Positions 1 through 8,985 of a stretch of 64,000 nt of DNA are shown one piece after another. The notes beneath the pieces are model-generated. The model saw nothing but the letters and a program-made list of their open reading frames with translations, was not told the origin of the DNA and ran no database searches. Both the position numbers and the translations under genes were made by a program. Source of the DNA: Pelomonas parva (GTDB lineage: Bacteria; Pseudomonadota; Gammaproteobacteria; Burkholderiales; Burkholderiaceae_C); the NCBI RefSeq assembly GCF_043555835.1, contig NZ_JBIGHV010000009.1, positions 124,001-188,000 of the forward strand. Direction: 5' to 3'. How positions within the stretch are numbered: the first letter of the stretch is position 1; the number at the start of each line of letters is the position of its first letter.

Positions 1-305
1 CGGGTCGCGCTCGCGGCGGACTTCAGCAATGGATTGATTTGCTTGGGAGCGACAACATCGATCGCAGATCGCTTGACGATCGACGGGGTAAGCCAGAAGA
101 CAAACCCCCCAAGGAAGACAGCAAGGAACAGCGACACCACGAGGTTGTCCAGAAGTGCCCCGAATAGAGCAGCGCTCGTGAGTGCATGTGCTGGCGCGAA
201 GTAGGGCAGAACGAAGAACCTTGTCACGAGCGCGAGCGCCAGTACCAGCGCGACTACGCCGAAGAAGGTTCTACGGTAATGTTGCTTGGAGAGTATTTCG
301 TCCAT
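1..305 (-). CDS. Partial hypothetical membrane protein (3' end outside window)
   Basis: An open frame starts with ATG at 305 on the minus strand and runs off the left edge without a stop (about 101 residues visible). The product begins MDEILSKQHY and has two hydrophobic stretches (about residues 14-34 and 48-70) separated by a short loop, followed by a more polar region. This suggests an inner-membrane protein with at least two membrane segments. Nothing in the visible part identifies a family. Positions 306-549, up to the kinase gene, hold no gene I can support. Confidence 0.5.
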   Translation of the reverse strand, partial: MDEILSKQHYRRTFFGVVALVLALALVTRFFVLPYFAPAHALTSAALFGALLDNLVVSLFLAVFLGGFVFWLTPSIVKRSAIDVVAPKQINPLLKSAASAT

Positions 306-549
306 CGGGTTGCTTTGCGGAGGAACTCCGTGCCTAAAGAATGAGCTGACAGCGATCGCGGAGGCATGGCTCCATCGCGCGATATCGGAAACATAGTAGG
401 GCTCCTCGCCGCTGACCATTTGCGCTATCGGCCAAGCTTACAAGCACGGCAAAGCGAACCGTGGCGAACTATTGCACCCAGCCTGAAGCCGTCCATCTAT
501 CTGTCAAACACCGCCGAGCGCAGTCATCGCTGCCGCGCAGCATCACCTT

Positions 550-1923
550 TCAAGCCTCCGCCCGCGGAAACCTGACCTTCACCGTCAACCCGCAGCCGTC
601 GAGACCGTCCAGCAGCTCAACCGTCGCCCCATGCTGCGCCGCCGCCCGCTCAACGATGGTGAGCCCCAGGCCGCTGCCGTGGCATTGCTGGTCGCTCTGT
701 AGCCGCACGAAGCGCTCGAACACGCGCTCGCGCAGCTCGGCCGGAATGCCGGGACCTTCGTCGCTGATCGTCAGCGTCACGGCATCAGCCTCTTCCACCA
801 GCGCCGCGCTGACGTGGCCGCCGGCTGGCGAGTACTTGATGGCGTTGTCGACGAGGTTGTCCACCAGGCTGCACATGGACTCGCGGTTGAGCCACATGGG
901 CAGTTCCTCGGGCGACTCCAGCGCCAGCTCGATGCGCCGCTTCACCGCCAGCCCGCTGGCCAGCGCGATGCGCTCGCGCACGAGGTCGACGAGGTCGTGC
1001 CGGGTCTTGCTCAGGTCCACCGTGTCGGCGCCCGAGCGGGCCAGGGCCAGCAGCTGGTGCACCGTGTGCGTGGCGCGCTGCACGCCCAGACGCAGGCGCT
1101 CTCTCGCCTCGTCGCGGGCGCGCGGGTCGGGCTGGTCCAGGCCCTCGGCGCTGAGCTGGATGACGGCCAGCGGCGTCTTCAGCTCGTGGGCGGCGTCGGC
1201 GAGGAACTCGTGCTCGCGGTCCAGCCGCTGCTGCAGCCGCGTCATCAGCGAGTTGACGGCGTTGACCAGCGGCGCCAGCTCCACGTAGCGCGTGGCGGGC
1301 AGCGGTGTCAGGTCTTGCGCCGAGCGCTGCGAGATCTGCGCGCCGATGCGCTGCAGCGGCGCAAAGCCGAGGCGGAACAGCAGCCACAGCGGCAGCGCCA
1401 GCAGCGGCAGGCCGTAGAGCAGCGGGCGGGCGTAGTAGCTCAGGCCGGCGAGGCTGAAGTGCCAGTCGCCGGGGCGCTCCTGCCAGCGGCGCACGACCAG
1501 CTCGCGCGTGGCGTCGCGCACCTCGGTGTAGAGCCAGCGGTCGTCCTGGCCGGGCACGGCTTCCTGCGGCAGCACGCGCTCGCGGCCGGTCAGGTCGGGC
1601 TTCAGCTCTGCCAGCACGGCGTCGCGCCGCAGCACCTGCAGCAGGCGGAACGGCGTGCGGTGGCCCTTGAGCCGCCATTCGCGTTCGCGCATGCCTTCCA
1701 GCGCCAGCAGGGCCTGGCCGAGCTGCGCCGGGTCAGTGTGCGTGTCGCGCGCGCGCTCCAGCGCCAGCTCGGCCCACAGCACGTTCTCGGCCTGCCCGTT
1801 GTTGACCTGCAGCACGCGGATGTCGATCAGCTCGCGGGCGACGAGGAAGAGCCAGCACAGGAACAGCACGGCAAACACCGCGCCGAGGCTGCGGCGGAAC
1901 AGCGATCTTGGCGCTGCCGTCAC
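550..1923 (-). CDS. Sensor histidine kinase, OmpR-partner (QseC-like) type
   Basis: Inner-membrane sensor kinase of 457 residues that would autophosphorylate and pass the phosphate to the regulator encoded just upstream. Membrane segment 1 lies at about 12-30 and segment 2 at about 166-186, enclosing a periplasmic sensor of about 135 residues. The HisKA box EFLADAAHELKTPL places the phospho-accepting His near 246. The ATPase domain shows the N box (LVDNLVDNAIKYS), G1 (DEGPGIP) and G2 (GSGLGL). The open frame extends far upstream into the regulator gene. I choose GTG at 1923 because it follows the regulator stop by two bases and gives a normal kinase N-terminus. The signal sensed is unknown. 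Confidence 0.9.
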   Translation of the reverse strand: MTAAPRSLFRRSLGAVFAVLFLCWLFLVARELIDIRVLQVNNGQAENVLWAELALERARDTHTDPAQLGQALLALEGMREREWRLKGHRTPFRLLQVLRRDAVLAELKPDLTGRERVLPQEAVPGQDDRWLYTEVRDATRELVVRRWQERPGDWHFSLAGLSYYARPLLYGLPLLALPLWLLFRLGFAPLQRIGAQISQRSAQDLTPLPATRYVELAPLVNAVNSLMTRLQQRLDREHEFLADAAHELKTPLAVIQLSAEGLDQPDPRARDEARERLRLGVQRATHTVHQLLALARSGADTVDLSKTRHDLVDLVRERIALASGLAVKRRIELALESPEELPMWLNRESMCSLVDNLVDNAIKYSPAGGHVSAALVEEADAVTLTISDEGPGIPAELRERVFERFVRLQSDQQCHGSGLGLTIVERAAAQHGATVELLDGLDGCGLTVKVRFPRAEA

Positions 1924-1925
1924 GC

Positions 1926-2588
1926 TCACTGGCGTTCTACGAGATAACCCACGCCGCGCACGGTCCGGATATAGCCCTCGCCGATCTTGCGGCGCAGGTT
2001 GGAGATGTGCACGTCCAGGCTGCGGCCGTCCATCTGGCAGGGCGCGCGGTTCTCCAGCTGGCGGCGCGTGACGACGCGGTCGGGCAGCTTGATGAGCGTC
2101 AACAGCAGGCTGAACTCGGTGCGCGACAGCGGCACGCGCTCCTGGCCGCGGCGCACCTCCATGCGCGGCTCGTCCAGCACCAGGTCGCGCAGCTGCCATT
2201 CCGCCGGCTGGTCGGCCGCCTCGTCGCCCTGGCTGCGGCGCACGACGGCGCGCAGCCGCGCCAGCAGCTCGGAGCCGGCAAAGGGCTTGACGAGGTAGTC
2301 GTCGGCGCCGCCGTCCAGGCCGTCCAGGCGGTCCTCGATGGCGTCGCGCGCGGTGATGACGAGCAGCGGCAGCTTGCGGTGGTTGCGGCGCACGCTGCGC
2401 AGCAGCTCCATGCCGTCGCCGTCGGGCAGGCCCAGGTCCATGACGACGGCATCAAACCCGCCCTCGGCGATCCACAGCCGCGCGTCGGCGATGCGCCGCA
2501 GCCACATCACGTCGTGGTCGGCGTTCTGCAGCAGGGCCTGCAGGGAGCGGCCCAGTTCCAGGTCGTCTTCGAGGAGACAGATGCGCAT
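1926..2588 (-). CDS. Response regulator, OmpR/QseB family
   Basis: Two-domain transcription factor of 220 residues. The receiver domain (1-115) has acidic residues D8/D9, the phospho-acceptor D51 in VVMDLGLPDGDG, and the conserved Lys in YLVKPF. The C-terminal winged helix (about 125-220) contains the family signature TRRQLENR...VDVHISNLRRKIG-like segments and ends GVGYLVERQ. It is the first gene of a pair with the histidine kinase, whose GTG follows its stop by two bases, so the two are co-translated. A perfect 17-bp palindrome lies 25 bp upstream of its start and could be an autoregulatory site. Confidence 0.92.
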   Translation of the reverse strand: MRICLLEDDLELGRSLQALLQNADHDVMWLRRIADARLWIAEGGFDAVVMDLGLPDGDGMELLRSVRRNHRKLPLLVITARDAIEDRLDGLDGGADDYLVKPFAGSELLARLRAVVRRSQGDEAADQPAEWQLRDLVLDEPRMEVRRGQERVPLSRTEFSLLLTLIKLPDRVVTRRQLENRAPCQMDGRSLDVHISNLRRKIGEGYIRTVRGVGYLVERQ

Positions 2589-2612
2589 GACCCGGACTTT
2601 AGTGACAACCGC

Positions 2613-2629
2613 GTTAAGACGGTCTTAAC
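2613..2629. promoter_or_regulatory. 17-bp perfect palindrome upstream of the response regulator
   Basis: GTTAAGAC-G-GTCTTAAC is a perfect inverted repeat in the gap between the response regulator (starting at 2588, minus) and the divergent GH19 gene (2703, plus). The CTTAA cores resemble those of PmrA/QseB-type sites, although those are usually direct repeats. An autoregulatory operator is inferred, not shown. Confidence 0.45.
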
Positions 2630-2702
2630 AAGCCATTGAAGCAGCGCAAAGGCACCCGGGCAGACAGTCGCATCCATTCCTGAATCGACTTGTTACCTGC
2701 GC

Positions 2703-3398
2703 ATGAACCGCGTCCGCCTCCTGACTGCCCTCCTGTCCCTGCTGCCGCTGCTGGCGCATGCCGCTGGCTCGGCCTTCCTGCCCAGCCGCGCGCAGTTCGA
2801 CGCGCTGTTCCCCGAGCGCATCGCCTTCTACAGCTACGAGGGTTTCGTCGAGGCGGTGCGCCAGACGCCAGGCTTTGCCGACGCCGGCAGCGACGTGGAG
2901 CGGCGCCAGGAGATGGCCGCCTTCCTGGGCCAGATCGCGCACGAGTCCGACCAGCTGCGCGCCCAGCGCGAGTACAAGCGCGCGAACTGGGACAAGTACT
3001 GCCGCGCCGACGCCCGCCTGGCCTGCGCGCCCGGCCAGCAGTACTACGGCCGCGGGCCCATCCAGCTGAGCTGGAACTACCAATACAAGGCGGCCGGCGA
3101 CTTCCTCGGCATCGACCTGTGGAGCGACCCCGACCGCGTCGCGCGCGACTCCACCGTCGCCTGGCGCACGGCGCTCTGGTACTGGATGACGCAGCCGGGC
3201 GAGTCCAAGCAGACCTCGCACGCGGCCATCCGCAGTGGCGCGGGCTTCGGCGCGACGACGCGCGCCATCAACGGCCCGCTGGAGTGCGACAAGCCGACCG
3301 ACCCCGATGCCAAGCGCAAGAACGCGCGCCGCGCCGACTTCTACAAGCACGCCAGCGACTTGCTCGGTGTGCCCCTGCTGCACCCGCTCGGGTGCTGA
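2703..3398 (+). CDS. Secreted glycoside hydrolase family 19 (chitinase-like)
   Basis: Predicted secreted chitinase or lysozyme-like enzyme of 231 residues that would cleave beta-1,4-linked GlcNAc polymers. A signal peptide covers about 1-21. The GH19 core shows AAFLGQIAHES with the putative acid Glu81, a second Glu at 90 (the nine-residue spacing seen in bacterial GH19 enzymes), YYGRGPIQLSWNYQY, and the AINGPLEC segment. It has no carbohydrate-binding module and is a minimal catalytic domain. The gene lies 43 bp upstream of a TonB-dependent receptor, which suggests joint work on chitin oligomers. A peptidoglycan substrate cannot be excluded. Confidence 0.85.
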   Translation: MNRVRLLTALLSLLPLLAHAAGSAFLPSRAQFDALFPERIAFYSYEGFVEAVRQTPGFADAGSDVERRQEMAAFLGQIAHESDQLRAQREYKRANWDKYCRADARLACAPGQQYYGRGPIQLSWNYQYKAAGDFLGIDLWSDPDRVARDSTVAWRTALWYWMTQPGESKQTSHAAIRSGAGFGATTRAINGPLECDKPTDPDAKRKNARRADFYKHASDLLGVPLLHPLGC

Positions 3399-3441
3399 CC
3401 CTGCCATTACCCCTGCCCCATAACACCGGAGAAAGAGAACC

Positions 3442-6240
3442 ATGAGGAAGCATTCAAGCCCCCACCCGACGGCCATCGCAGCCGCCGCCATGCTGCTGAC
3501 CGCGCTCCCCGCGCTGGCGCAGGAGGCCCCGAAGAAGAAGGAGTCGCTGGACACCGTCGTCGTCACCGGCATCCGCGCCAGCATGGAGAAGTCCCTGCAG
3601 ACCAAGCGCAATGCCGACGCCATCGTCGACGTGATCACCGCGGAAGACGTGGGCAAGCTGCCCGCCACCAACGTCGCCGAGGCGCTGACCACCATCCCCG
3701 GCGTCACCATCGACAAGGCCTTCGGTCAGGGCGAGAAGGTGTCCATCCTGGGCACCGACCCCGCCCTCAACCGCACGCTGATCAACGGCCAGACGATCGC
3801 CTCGGCCGACTGGTTCATCGCCGACCAGCCCGGCCGCACCTTCAACTACTCGCTGCTGGCACCGCAGCTGATCAACAAGGTCGAGGTCTACAAGTCGCCC
3901 GAAGCCTGGCTCGACGAAGGCTCCATCGGCGGCACGGTGAACATCTCCACCCGCAAGCCGCTGGACCAAAAGCCGCTCACGCTGGCTGCTTCGGTCGGCT
4001 ACCTCTACAACGATCGCATCGGCAAGGGCGAGCCCACGCTGGCCGGCCTGGTCGGCTGGCGCAACGAGGCCAAGACCTTCGGGGTCATCTTCTCGGCCCA
4101 GCGCTCGGAAGAAGGCATTCGCCGTGACGGCATTGAGTCCTACGGCACCGTCAGGGGCAGCAACTACATCAACGGCAGCGGCGGTGGCGGCTCCATCAAC
4201 AACCTGCCGACCAACTGGGCCGTCGCCCCCAACCCGGACGGCAGCCAACCGACGTTGCCGGCCTCCTGCGTTGGCAGCTGCGCCACCACGCTGCTGGCCA
4301 ACCCGAACGCCGTCGGCCCCAACTCCATCAGCGCGCACTACTTCGAGCAGCTGCGCAAGCGCGACACTTTGTCGCTGTCGCTGCAGGCCCGCGCCAACGA
4401 CAAGCTCGACTTCGAGTTCAACGCGCTGGACGTGAAGGCCGGCTACGACAACCGCAGCCACTCGATGTTTGCCTTCCAGGGCAATGCCTACAACGGCCTC
4501 ATGAAGATGACGGACCTGACCGTGGATGGCGGCGTCATCACCAAGGGCACGTTCAAGAACGCGCTGATGGTGTACGACCTGATCGACCGCAAGGCCACGG
4601 TGGACACCAAGTCCTACGACTTCAAGGGCAACTACAAGGACGACCGCTGGTTCGCCTCCGTCCACGTCGGCGCCTCCAAGGCCACCGGCGGCACCGAGCT
4701 GCAGGTCTTCGGCGAGTTCCTGAGCTGGACCGACTACAACTACGACATCAGCAGCGGCACGCCCAAGTTGAGCATCACCGGCGCGAACCCGTTGAAGGAC
4801 CCGACCGCCTTCCAGATCGACGGCGGCTGGGGCGCGGACCCGGCCCTGCCCACCTGGAACACCGGCTGGGGCGGCAACATCGTCTTCAAGCCGACGGTGG
4901 ACAAGGAAGAGTTCATGCAGGTGGACGGCGGCCTGAAGTTCGACGGCCCCATCTACCAGCTGCGCTTCGGCGTCAAGCACCGCCAGCACAACACCACGCA
5001 GACGATGGGCGGCGTGTCGCTGGCTGCGGTGAGGGGTTATGGCGATGCCAAGGCCAGCCAGTTTTCTCCGAAGCCACTGCCGGGCAACTATCTCAGCGGC
5101 TTCGGCAACGTCGGTGACCTGAGCAACCGCTACACCATCGACGGTGAAGCGCTGGCCGGCTTCATCACCAGTGGCAAATGGCTCGCCCCGTGGCAGACCA
5201 TGCCAAAGCCCGCCACGTTCAACGATCCCTCCTTCGTCGCCAACACCTGGTCGGTCCAGGAAGTCGTCGATGCCGCCTACGTGCAGGCCGACTACGCCCT
5301 TGACGCACTGCGCGGCAACTTCGGCGTGCGCGTCGTGGACACCACCTCCAACAGCGGCGGCTGGGCCTGCACCGTGTCCACAGGGCAGGCCTGCCCGGCG
5401 GACAAGTATGTGCAGACCAATGTGGCGAAGAACTACCGCAACATCCTGCCCAACCTGAACGTGGTCTACGAACTGCGCAGCGACCTGGTGCTGCGCGCGT
5501 CGGCGGCCAAGGTCATGTCGCGCCCGAACTACGGCGACATGTCCAGCTACTTGTGGATCGGCGACCAGACGCTCTCCGGCGGCGGCGGCAACCCCAACCT
5601 CAAGCCCTACAAATCCACCAACCTGGACTTCTCGGCGGAGTGGTACTTCGCCAGGAACGCCATCCTGGCCGGCACGATCTTCAACAAGAAGGTCACCGAC
5701 TACGTGCTCGTCACGACGACGCCGGAAGTTCACTACAACCAGTTCGAACGCAGGAACGCCACCTACGCCGTCTCGCGCCCGAACAACGCCGGCAGCGCCA
5801 CCATCAGGGGCGCGAGCCTGGCCTTGCAGGCCAACATCGGCTGGGGCTTCGGCGCGCTGACCAACTACACGTTCTCGGACGCCAAGGCCGCCCAGGCCGG
5901 CTCGCACCTGCCGTTCAACTCCAAGCACCAGTACAGCGTCAGCCCGTTCTATGAAAGCGACCGCTTCAGCGCCCGGGTGACGTACACCTACCGCTCCAAG
6001 TACTACACGCAGGCCGATCGCGGCAACTTCCTGATCACCGACGGCAGCAAGGACCTGGCAGCCAGCGCCAGCGTGAAGCTGACCGATCAGCTCAGCCTGG
6101 GCCTGGACGCGATGAACCTGCTGGACAGCGAGTACCGCAACTACGCAGACGTGGCCGGCGTCGCCAACACCGAGTTGCTGACCCGCGGCATCTACCGCAC
6201 CGGCAAGCGCTACCAGGCGGTGCTGCGGTACAACTATTGA
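3442..6240 (+). CDS. TonB-dependent receptor (Caulobacter/Xanthomonas carbohydrate-type subfamily)
   Basis: Outer-membrane active transporter of 932 residues. It has a signal peptide (about 1-26), a TonB-box-like DTVVVTG near 36-42, a plug domain (about 50-170, with NVAEALTTIPGVTID), then a long beta-barrel ending in the aromatic C-terminus LRYNY. The opening ...RASMEKSLQTKRNADAIVDVITAEDVGKLP is characteristic of the TIGR01782-type receptors found in carbohydrate-utilisation loci. It follows the GH19 gene closely, and a strong intrinsic terminator lies about 340 bp downstream. The ligand is inferred to be a chito-oligosaccharide. Siderophore uptake is less likely given the subfamily. Confidence 0.9.
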   Translation: MRKHSSPHPTAIAAAAMLLTALPALAQEAPKKKESLDTVVVTGIRASMEKSLQTKRNADAIVDVITAEDVGKLPATNVAEALTTIPGVTIDKAFGQGEKVSILGTDPALNRTLINGQTIASADWFIADQPGRTFNYSLLAPQLINKVEVYKSPEAWLDEGSIGGTVNISTRKPLDQKPLTLAASVGYLYNDRIGKGEPTLAGLVGWRNEAKTFGVIFSAQRSEEGIRRDGIESYGTVRGSNYINGSGGGGSINNLPTNWAVAPNPDGSQPTLPASCVGSCATTLLANPNAVGPNSISAHYFEQLRKRDTLSLSLQARANDKLDFEFNALDVKAGYDNRSHSMFAFQGNAYNGLMKMTDLTVDGGVITKGTFKNALMVYDLIDRKATVDTKSYDFKGNYKDDRWFASVHVGASKATGGTELQVFGEFLSWTDYNYDISSGTPKLSITGANPLKDPTAFQIDGGWGADPALPTWNTGWGGNIVFKPTVDKEEFMQVDGGLKFDGPIYQLRFGVKHRQHNTTQTMGGVSLAAVRGYGDAKASQFSPKPLPGNYLSGFGNVGDLSNRYTIDGEALAGFITSGKWLAPWQTMPKPATFNDPSFVANTWSVQEVVDAAYVQADYALDALRGNFGVRVVDTTSNSGGWACTVSTGQACPADKYVQTNVAKNYRNILPNLNVVYELRSDLVLRASAAKVMSRPNYGDMSSYLWIGDQTLSGGGGNPNLKPYKSTNLDFSAEWYFARNAILAGTIFNKKVTDYVLVTTTPEVHYNQFERRNATYAVSRPNNAGSATIRGASLALQANIGWGFGALTNYTFSDAKAAQAGSHLPFNSKHQYSVSPFYESDRFSARVTYTYRSKYYTQADRGNFLITDGSKDLAASASVKLTDQLSLGLDAMNLLDSEYRNYADVAGVANTELLTRGIYRTGKRYQAVLRYNY

Positions 6241-6576
6241 CCCCTCGCCCAGTCGAGCCCACTGAACGCGGCTCGCCCAGGCGGTCTTGCAGACCGCGCT
6301 GCGGCTCGCGCCGCAACCCTTCGGCAGGCACATGCCGCCCACTGGGCGCCATGTGTCCGGCCTCAGCCCCCGAGGGGACGGCGATGCTTGCGGCATAGAG
6401 CCGCAAGCACATCGCCAGACGGGCCGGCTTGGGAACTGAGCCCGGACAGAGGCAGTCCCTGCGGACTGCCTCTGCCTGGCGAAGGCCGAGGGCCTCTGGC
6501 CGTCGGCCCCGGCGCTCGGCCCGCAATACGGGGTCGACAACGTTCCTCGTTGTGGCAGCTGCTTCTGCCGCACGTT
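6241..6576. repeat. Hairpin-rich intergenic mosaic with a dispersed repeat unit
   Basis: This gap between the receptor and the NagX-like gene contains no convincing gene but several strong inverted repeats: 6281-6297 (GCGGTCT/AGACCGC), 6300-6315 (TGCGGC/GCCGCA), 6380-6416 (a long bulged hairpin with TTGCGGC/GCCGCAA) and 6449-6472 (a perfect 10-bp stem, GAGGCAGTCC/GGACTGCCTC). The unit at about 6436-6501 recurs in inverted orientation at 30306-30369, so this is a dispersed REP-like element and not a local oddity. Confidence 0.6.
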
Positions 6577-6607
6577 GGGCGACCCTCCCGGGGGTCGCCC
6601 TTTTTTG
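6577..6607 (+). terminator. Intrinsic terminator after the TonB receptor
   Basis: A perfect GC-rich hairpin (GGGCGACCC/GGGTCGCCC, 6577-6600) is followed directly by six T residues. It ends the upstream transcription unit shortly before the NagX-like gene starts at 6625, so the latter probably has its own promoter or depends on read-through. Confidence 0.8.
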
Positions 6608-6624
6608 TTGTGCAATCTGCGCCC

Positions 6625-7755
6625 ATGACATCGAGCACCACTTCCAACCGCCAGCCCGGCATCGACCTGCTGCGCGGCCTCACCGTCGCGGTGATGATCC
6701 TCGTCAACGAGTGGGCCGGCGTGGCGGGCCTGCCGGCATGGATGAAGCACGTGCCGGCGGACGCGGACGCGATGACCTTCGTGGACATGGTGTTCCCGGC
6801 CTTCCTGTTCATCGTCGGCATGTCGCTGCCGTTCGCGCTGCAAGCCCGGCTCGCCCAGGCCGGCCGCCGGGGCGCGCTGCTGGCGGTGGGCGAGCGCACT
6901 GTGGCGCTCATCGTCACCGGGCTGTTCATGGTCAACGCCGAGATGGCGCCGGCCGGCTTCAACGCCCCGGCCTGGCTGCTGGGCGCGTTCGTGGGCATCT
7001 TCCTGCTGTGGGGCAGCGTGCGCGGCGGGCCGCCGCTGGCCTGGCCCTGGCGCGCGGCGGGCGGCGTCGGGCTGCTTGCGCTGGCTGCCGTCTACCCCGG
7101 CGGCATGGGCGTGCACTGGTGGGGCATCCTGGGCCTCATCGGCTGGGCCTACGGGCTGGCGGCGCTGCTGTTCATCTTCGCCAAGCCCGACGCACGGCTG
7201 CCGCTGGCGCTGGCGGGCATGGCGGCCTGCGTCGCCTGGTTCGCCTGGGCCGCGCCACACGTGGGCGGTGGCGGCCACGCCACGCACACGGCGCTGGTGC
7301 TGGCCGGCTTGGTCGCCGCCGTGCTGCTGCATGACCCCCACCACATGCTCGCGCCCGACCGCGCCACGCGTTTCGCGATGCTGCTGGCCTTCATGCTGCT
7401 GGCCGTTGGCTTCAGCCTGCGCGAGCACTGGCCACTCTCCAAGATCCAGGCCACGCCCACCTGGGGCCTGGTATGCGCGGGCGCCACGCTGCTGCTCTAC
7501 CTCGTCGTGCGCCCGCTCGCCGAGACCGCGCCGGGCCGTGCGGCGCTGAATGTCCTCGGCGACGCAGCACGCCACCCGCTGCTGGCCTATCTGCTGCCCT
7601 ACGTCATCGGCGCCGTGCTGGCGCTGCTGCACTGGCACTGGCCGGCGGCACTCAGCGTCGGCTGGGCCGGTGTGGCGCGCGGCGCCGCCTTCCTCGCTGT
7701 TGTCCTTGTGCTGCTGCGACTTTTGCTGCGCACAGGCTTACGACTCAAGCTCTGA
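6625..7755 (+). CDS. NagX/HGSNAT-like multipass membrane protein (DUF5009)
   Basis: Integral inner-membrane protein of 376 residues with about ten hydrophobic segments. The N-terminus (PGIDLLRGLTVAVMILVNEW, then TFVDMVFPAFLFIVGMSLPF) is the signature of the DUF5009/heparan-alpha-glucosaminide N-acetyltransferase-like family. Members called NagX occur in N-acetylglucosamine utilisation clusters. I start at ATG 6625, because upstream in-frame codons run through the terminator and the hairpin repeat. The stop overlaps the next ATG (TGATG), so it is coupled to the lactonase gene. The GH19 and TonB receptor neighbours support an amino-sugar role. Confidence 0.8.
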   Translation: MTSSTTSNRQPGIDLLRGLTVAVMILVNEWAGVAGLPAWMKHVPADADAMTFVDMVFPAFLFIVGMSLPFALQARLAQAGRRGALLAVGERTVALIVTGLFMVNAEMAPAGFNAPAWLLGAFVGIFLLWGSVRGGPPLAWPWRAAGGVGLLALAAVYPGGMGVHWWGILGLIGWAYGLAALLFIFAKPDARLPLALAGMAACVAWFAWAAPHVGGGGHATHTALVLAGLVAAVLLHDPHHMLAPDRATRFAMLLAFMLLAVGFSLREHWPLSKIQATPTWGLVCAGATLLLYLVVRPLAETAPGRAALNVLGDAARHPLLAYLLPYVIGAVLALLHWHWPAALSVGWAGVARGAAFLAVVLVLLRLLLRTGLRLKL

Positions 7756-8855
7756 TGCTCCGCCGCCACCTGCTCGCCCTGCCCGCCTTGCCCCTGATGC
7801 CCGCCCTCGCCGCCACGCCATCACCCCGCTTCCTGCATGTCGGCACCTATGCGCCGCTGGGCCAGGGGATCTACAGCTTCGCCATCGGCGCCCGCGGTGA
7901 GCTGAAGCCGCTGGGCGTCACGCCGAATGCCGGCAGCCCGAGCTGGCTGGCGACGGACGGTCAGCGCGTCTACGTCGCCGAGGAAGGCAGCAGCCATGTC
8001 GCCGTCTACGCGCAGGACGCCACCGGCTCTCTGACCCTGCTGCAACGCGAGCCCAGCGGCGGCCAGGGGCCCGTGCATCTGTCGCTGGGCGCGGGCCGCG
8101 TCTGGGTGGCCCACTACGGCGACGCCCGCTTCGCCGCGCTGCCGCTGCACGCCGACGGCCGCGTCGGCGACGCCGAGAGCTGGCCCAGTTGCACCACCGA
8201 CTGCCGCCCCGGCCCGACGCGTGCCGCCAAGGCACCACCCGGCAGCCAGGCCAGCAGCGGCCACGACGCGCCGCATGCCCACATGATCCAGGTCAGCCCA
8301 GACGGCCGCTGGCTGCTCGGCACCGACCTCGGCCGCGACCGCCTGCTCGTCTGGCCGCTCGGCGCCGCCACGCCGAGAGCGCCCGCGCAAGAGCTGGCCC
8401 TCAGCCCGGGCTCAGGTCCCCGCCACTTCGTGGTCGTGGGTGACCTCGTCTACGTGCTGCAGGAGGAATCGTCCACGCTATCGAGCGTCGAGCTGGGCTC
8501 AGGCGGCCCGCGCCTCATCGACGAGGTCAGCGTGCTGCCGGCCGGCTTCGCGGGCACCAGCTACGCCTCCGACCTGTTGGTCGCGCCCGGTGGCCGGCAT
8601 CTGTATGCCTTCAACCGCCTGCACGACAGCCTCGCCGTCATCGCGCTGGACGCACCGCGCAAGCCCCGCGTGATCGACCACCACTGGGTGCACGGCAGCT
8701 ACCCGCGCAGCGCGTGCATCGCCGGCAGCCAGCTGTATGTGTGCAACCAGCGCAGCGATCAGCTCAGCCACTTCGACCTGGGCCGACCCGAGGCGCCGAA
8801 GTTCACGGGGAAGCAGACGGCGGTGCCGAGCCCGGCGGGGGCATGCGCGGCGTAG
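7755..8855 (+). CDS. Lactonase family (6-phosphogluconolactonase-like) beta-propeller, exported
   Basis: Protein of 366 residues with an N-terminal signal peptide (about 1-20, ending ALAATPS). A seven-bladed propeller of the PF10282 lactonase type follows, opening with FLHVGTYAPLGQGIYSF and carrying repeated blade motifs such as VSPDGRWLLGTDLGRDRLLVW and VAPGGRHLYAFNRLHDSLAV. A DAPHAHMIQVSPDG segment matches the conserved HAH region of the family. The start codon overlaps the NagX-like stop by one base. The substrate is unknown. Cytosolic Pgl would lack a signal peptide, so a periplasmic sugar-lactone role is inferred. Confidence 0.8.
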   Translation: MLRRHLLALPALPLMPALAATPSPRFLHVGTYAPLGQGIYSFAIGARGELKPLGVTPNAGSPSWLATDGQRVYVAEEGSSHVAVYAQDATGSLTLLQREPSGGQGPVHLSLGAGRVWVAHYGDARFAALPLHADGRVGDAESWPSCTTDCRPGPTRAAKAPPGSQASSGHDAPHAHMIQVSPDGRWLLGTDLGRDRLLVWPLGAATPRAPAQELALSPGSGPRHFVVVGDLVYVLQEESSTLSSVELGSGGPRLIDEVSVLPAGFAGTSYASDLLVAPGGRHLYAFNRLHDSLAVIALDAPRKPRVIDHHWVHGSYPRSACIAGSQLYVCNQRSDQLSHFDLGRPEAPKFTGKQTAVPSPAGACAA

Positions 8856-8985
8856 GGCGGGTCGCGACCCGCCGTTTGGGTGCGGCATGCCACCTGGGCT
8901 GGGTCTTGGTTGCGCTTGCGAGGCGGGTTGCCTCATTGGTGCATTGCCGGGAGTCCCGCCCGGCAAAGGCAACCAAGAGCTGAAC

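Noticed and set aside
3454..7638. A 1394-codon open frame on the minus strand
   Set aside because: It is the antisense shadow of the TonB receptor and NagX-like genes. Its translation is low-complexity Gln/Arg/Val-rich and has no domain.
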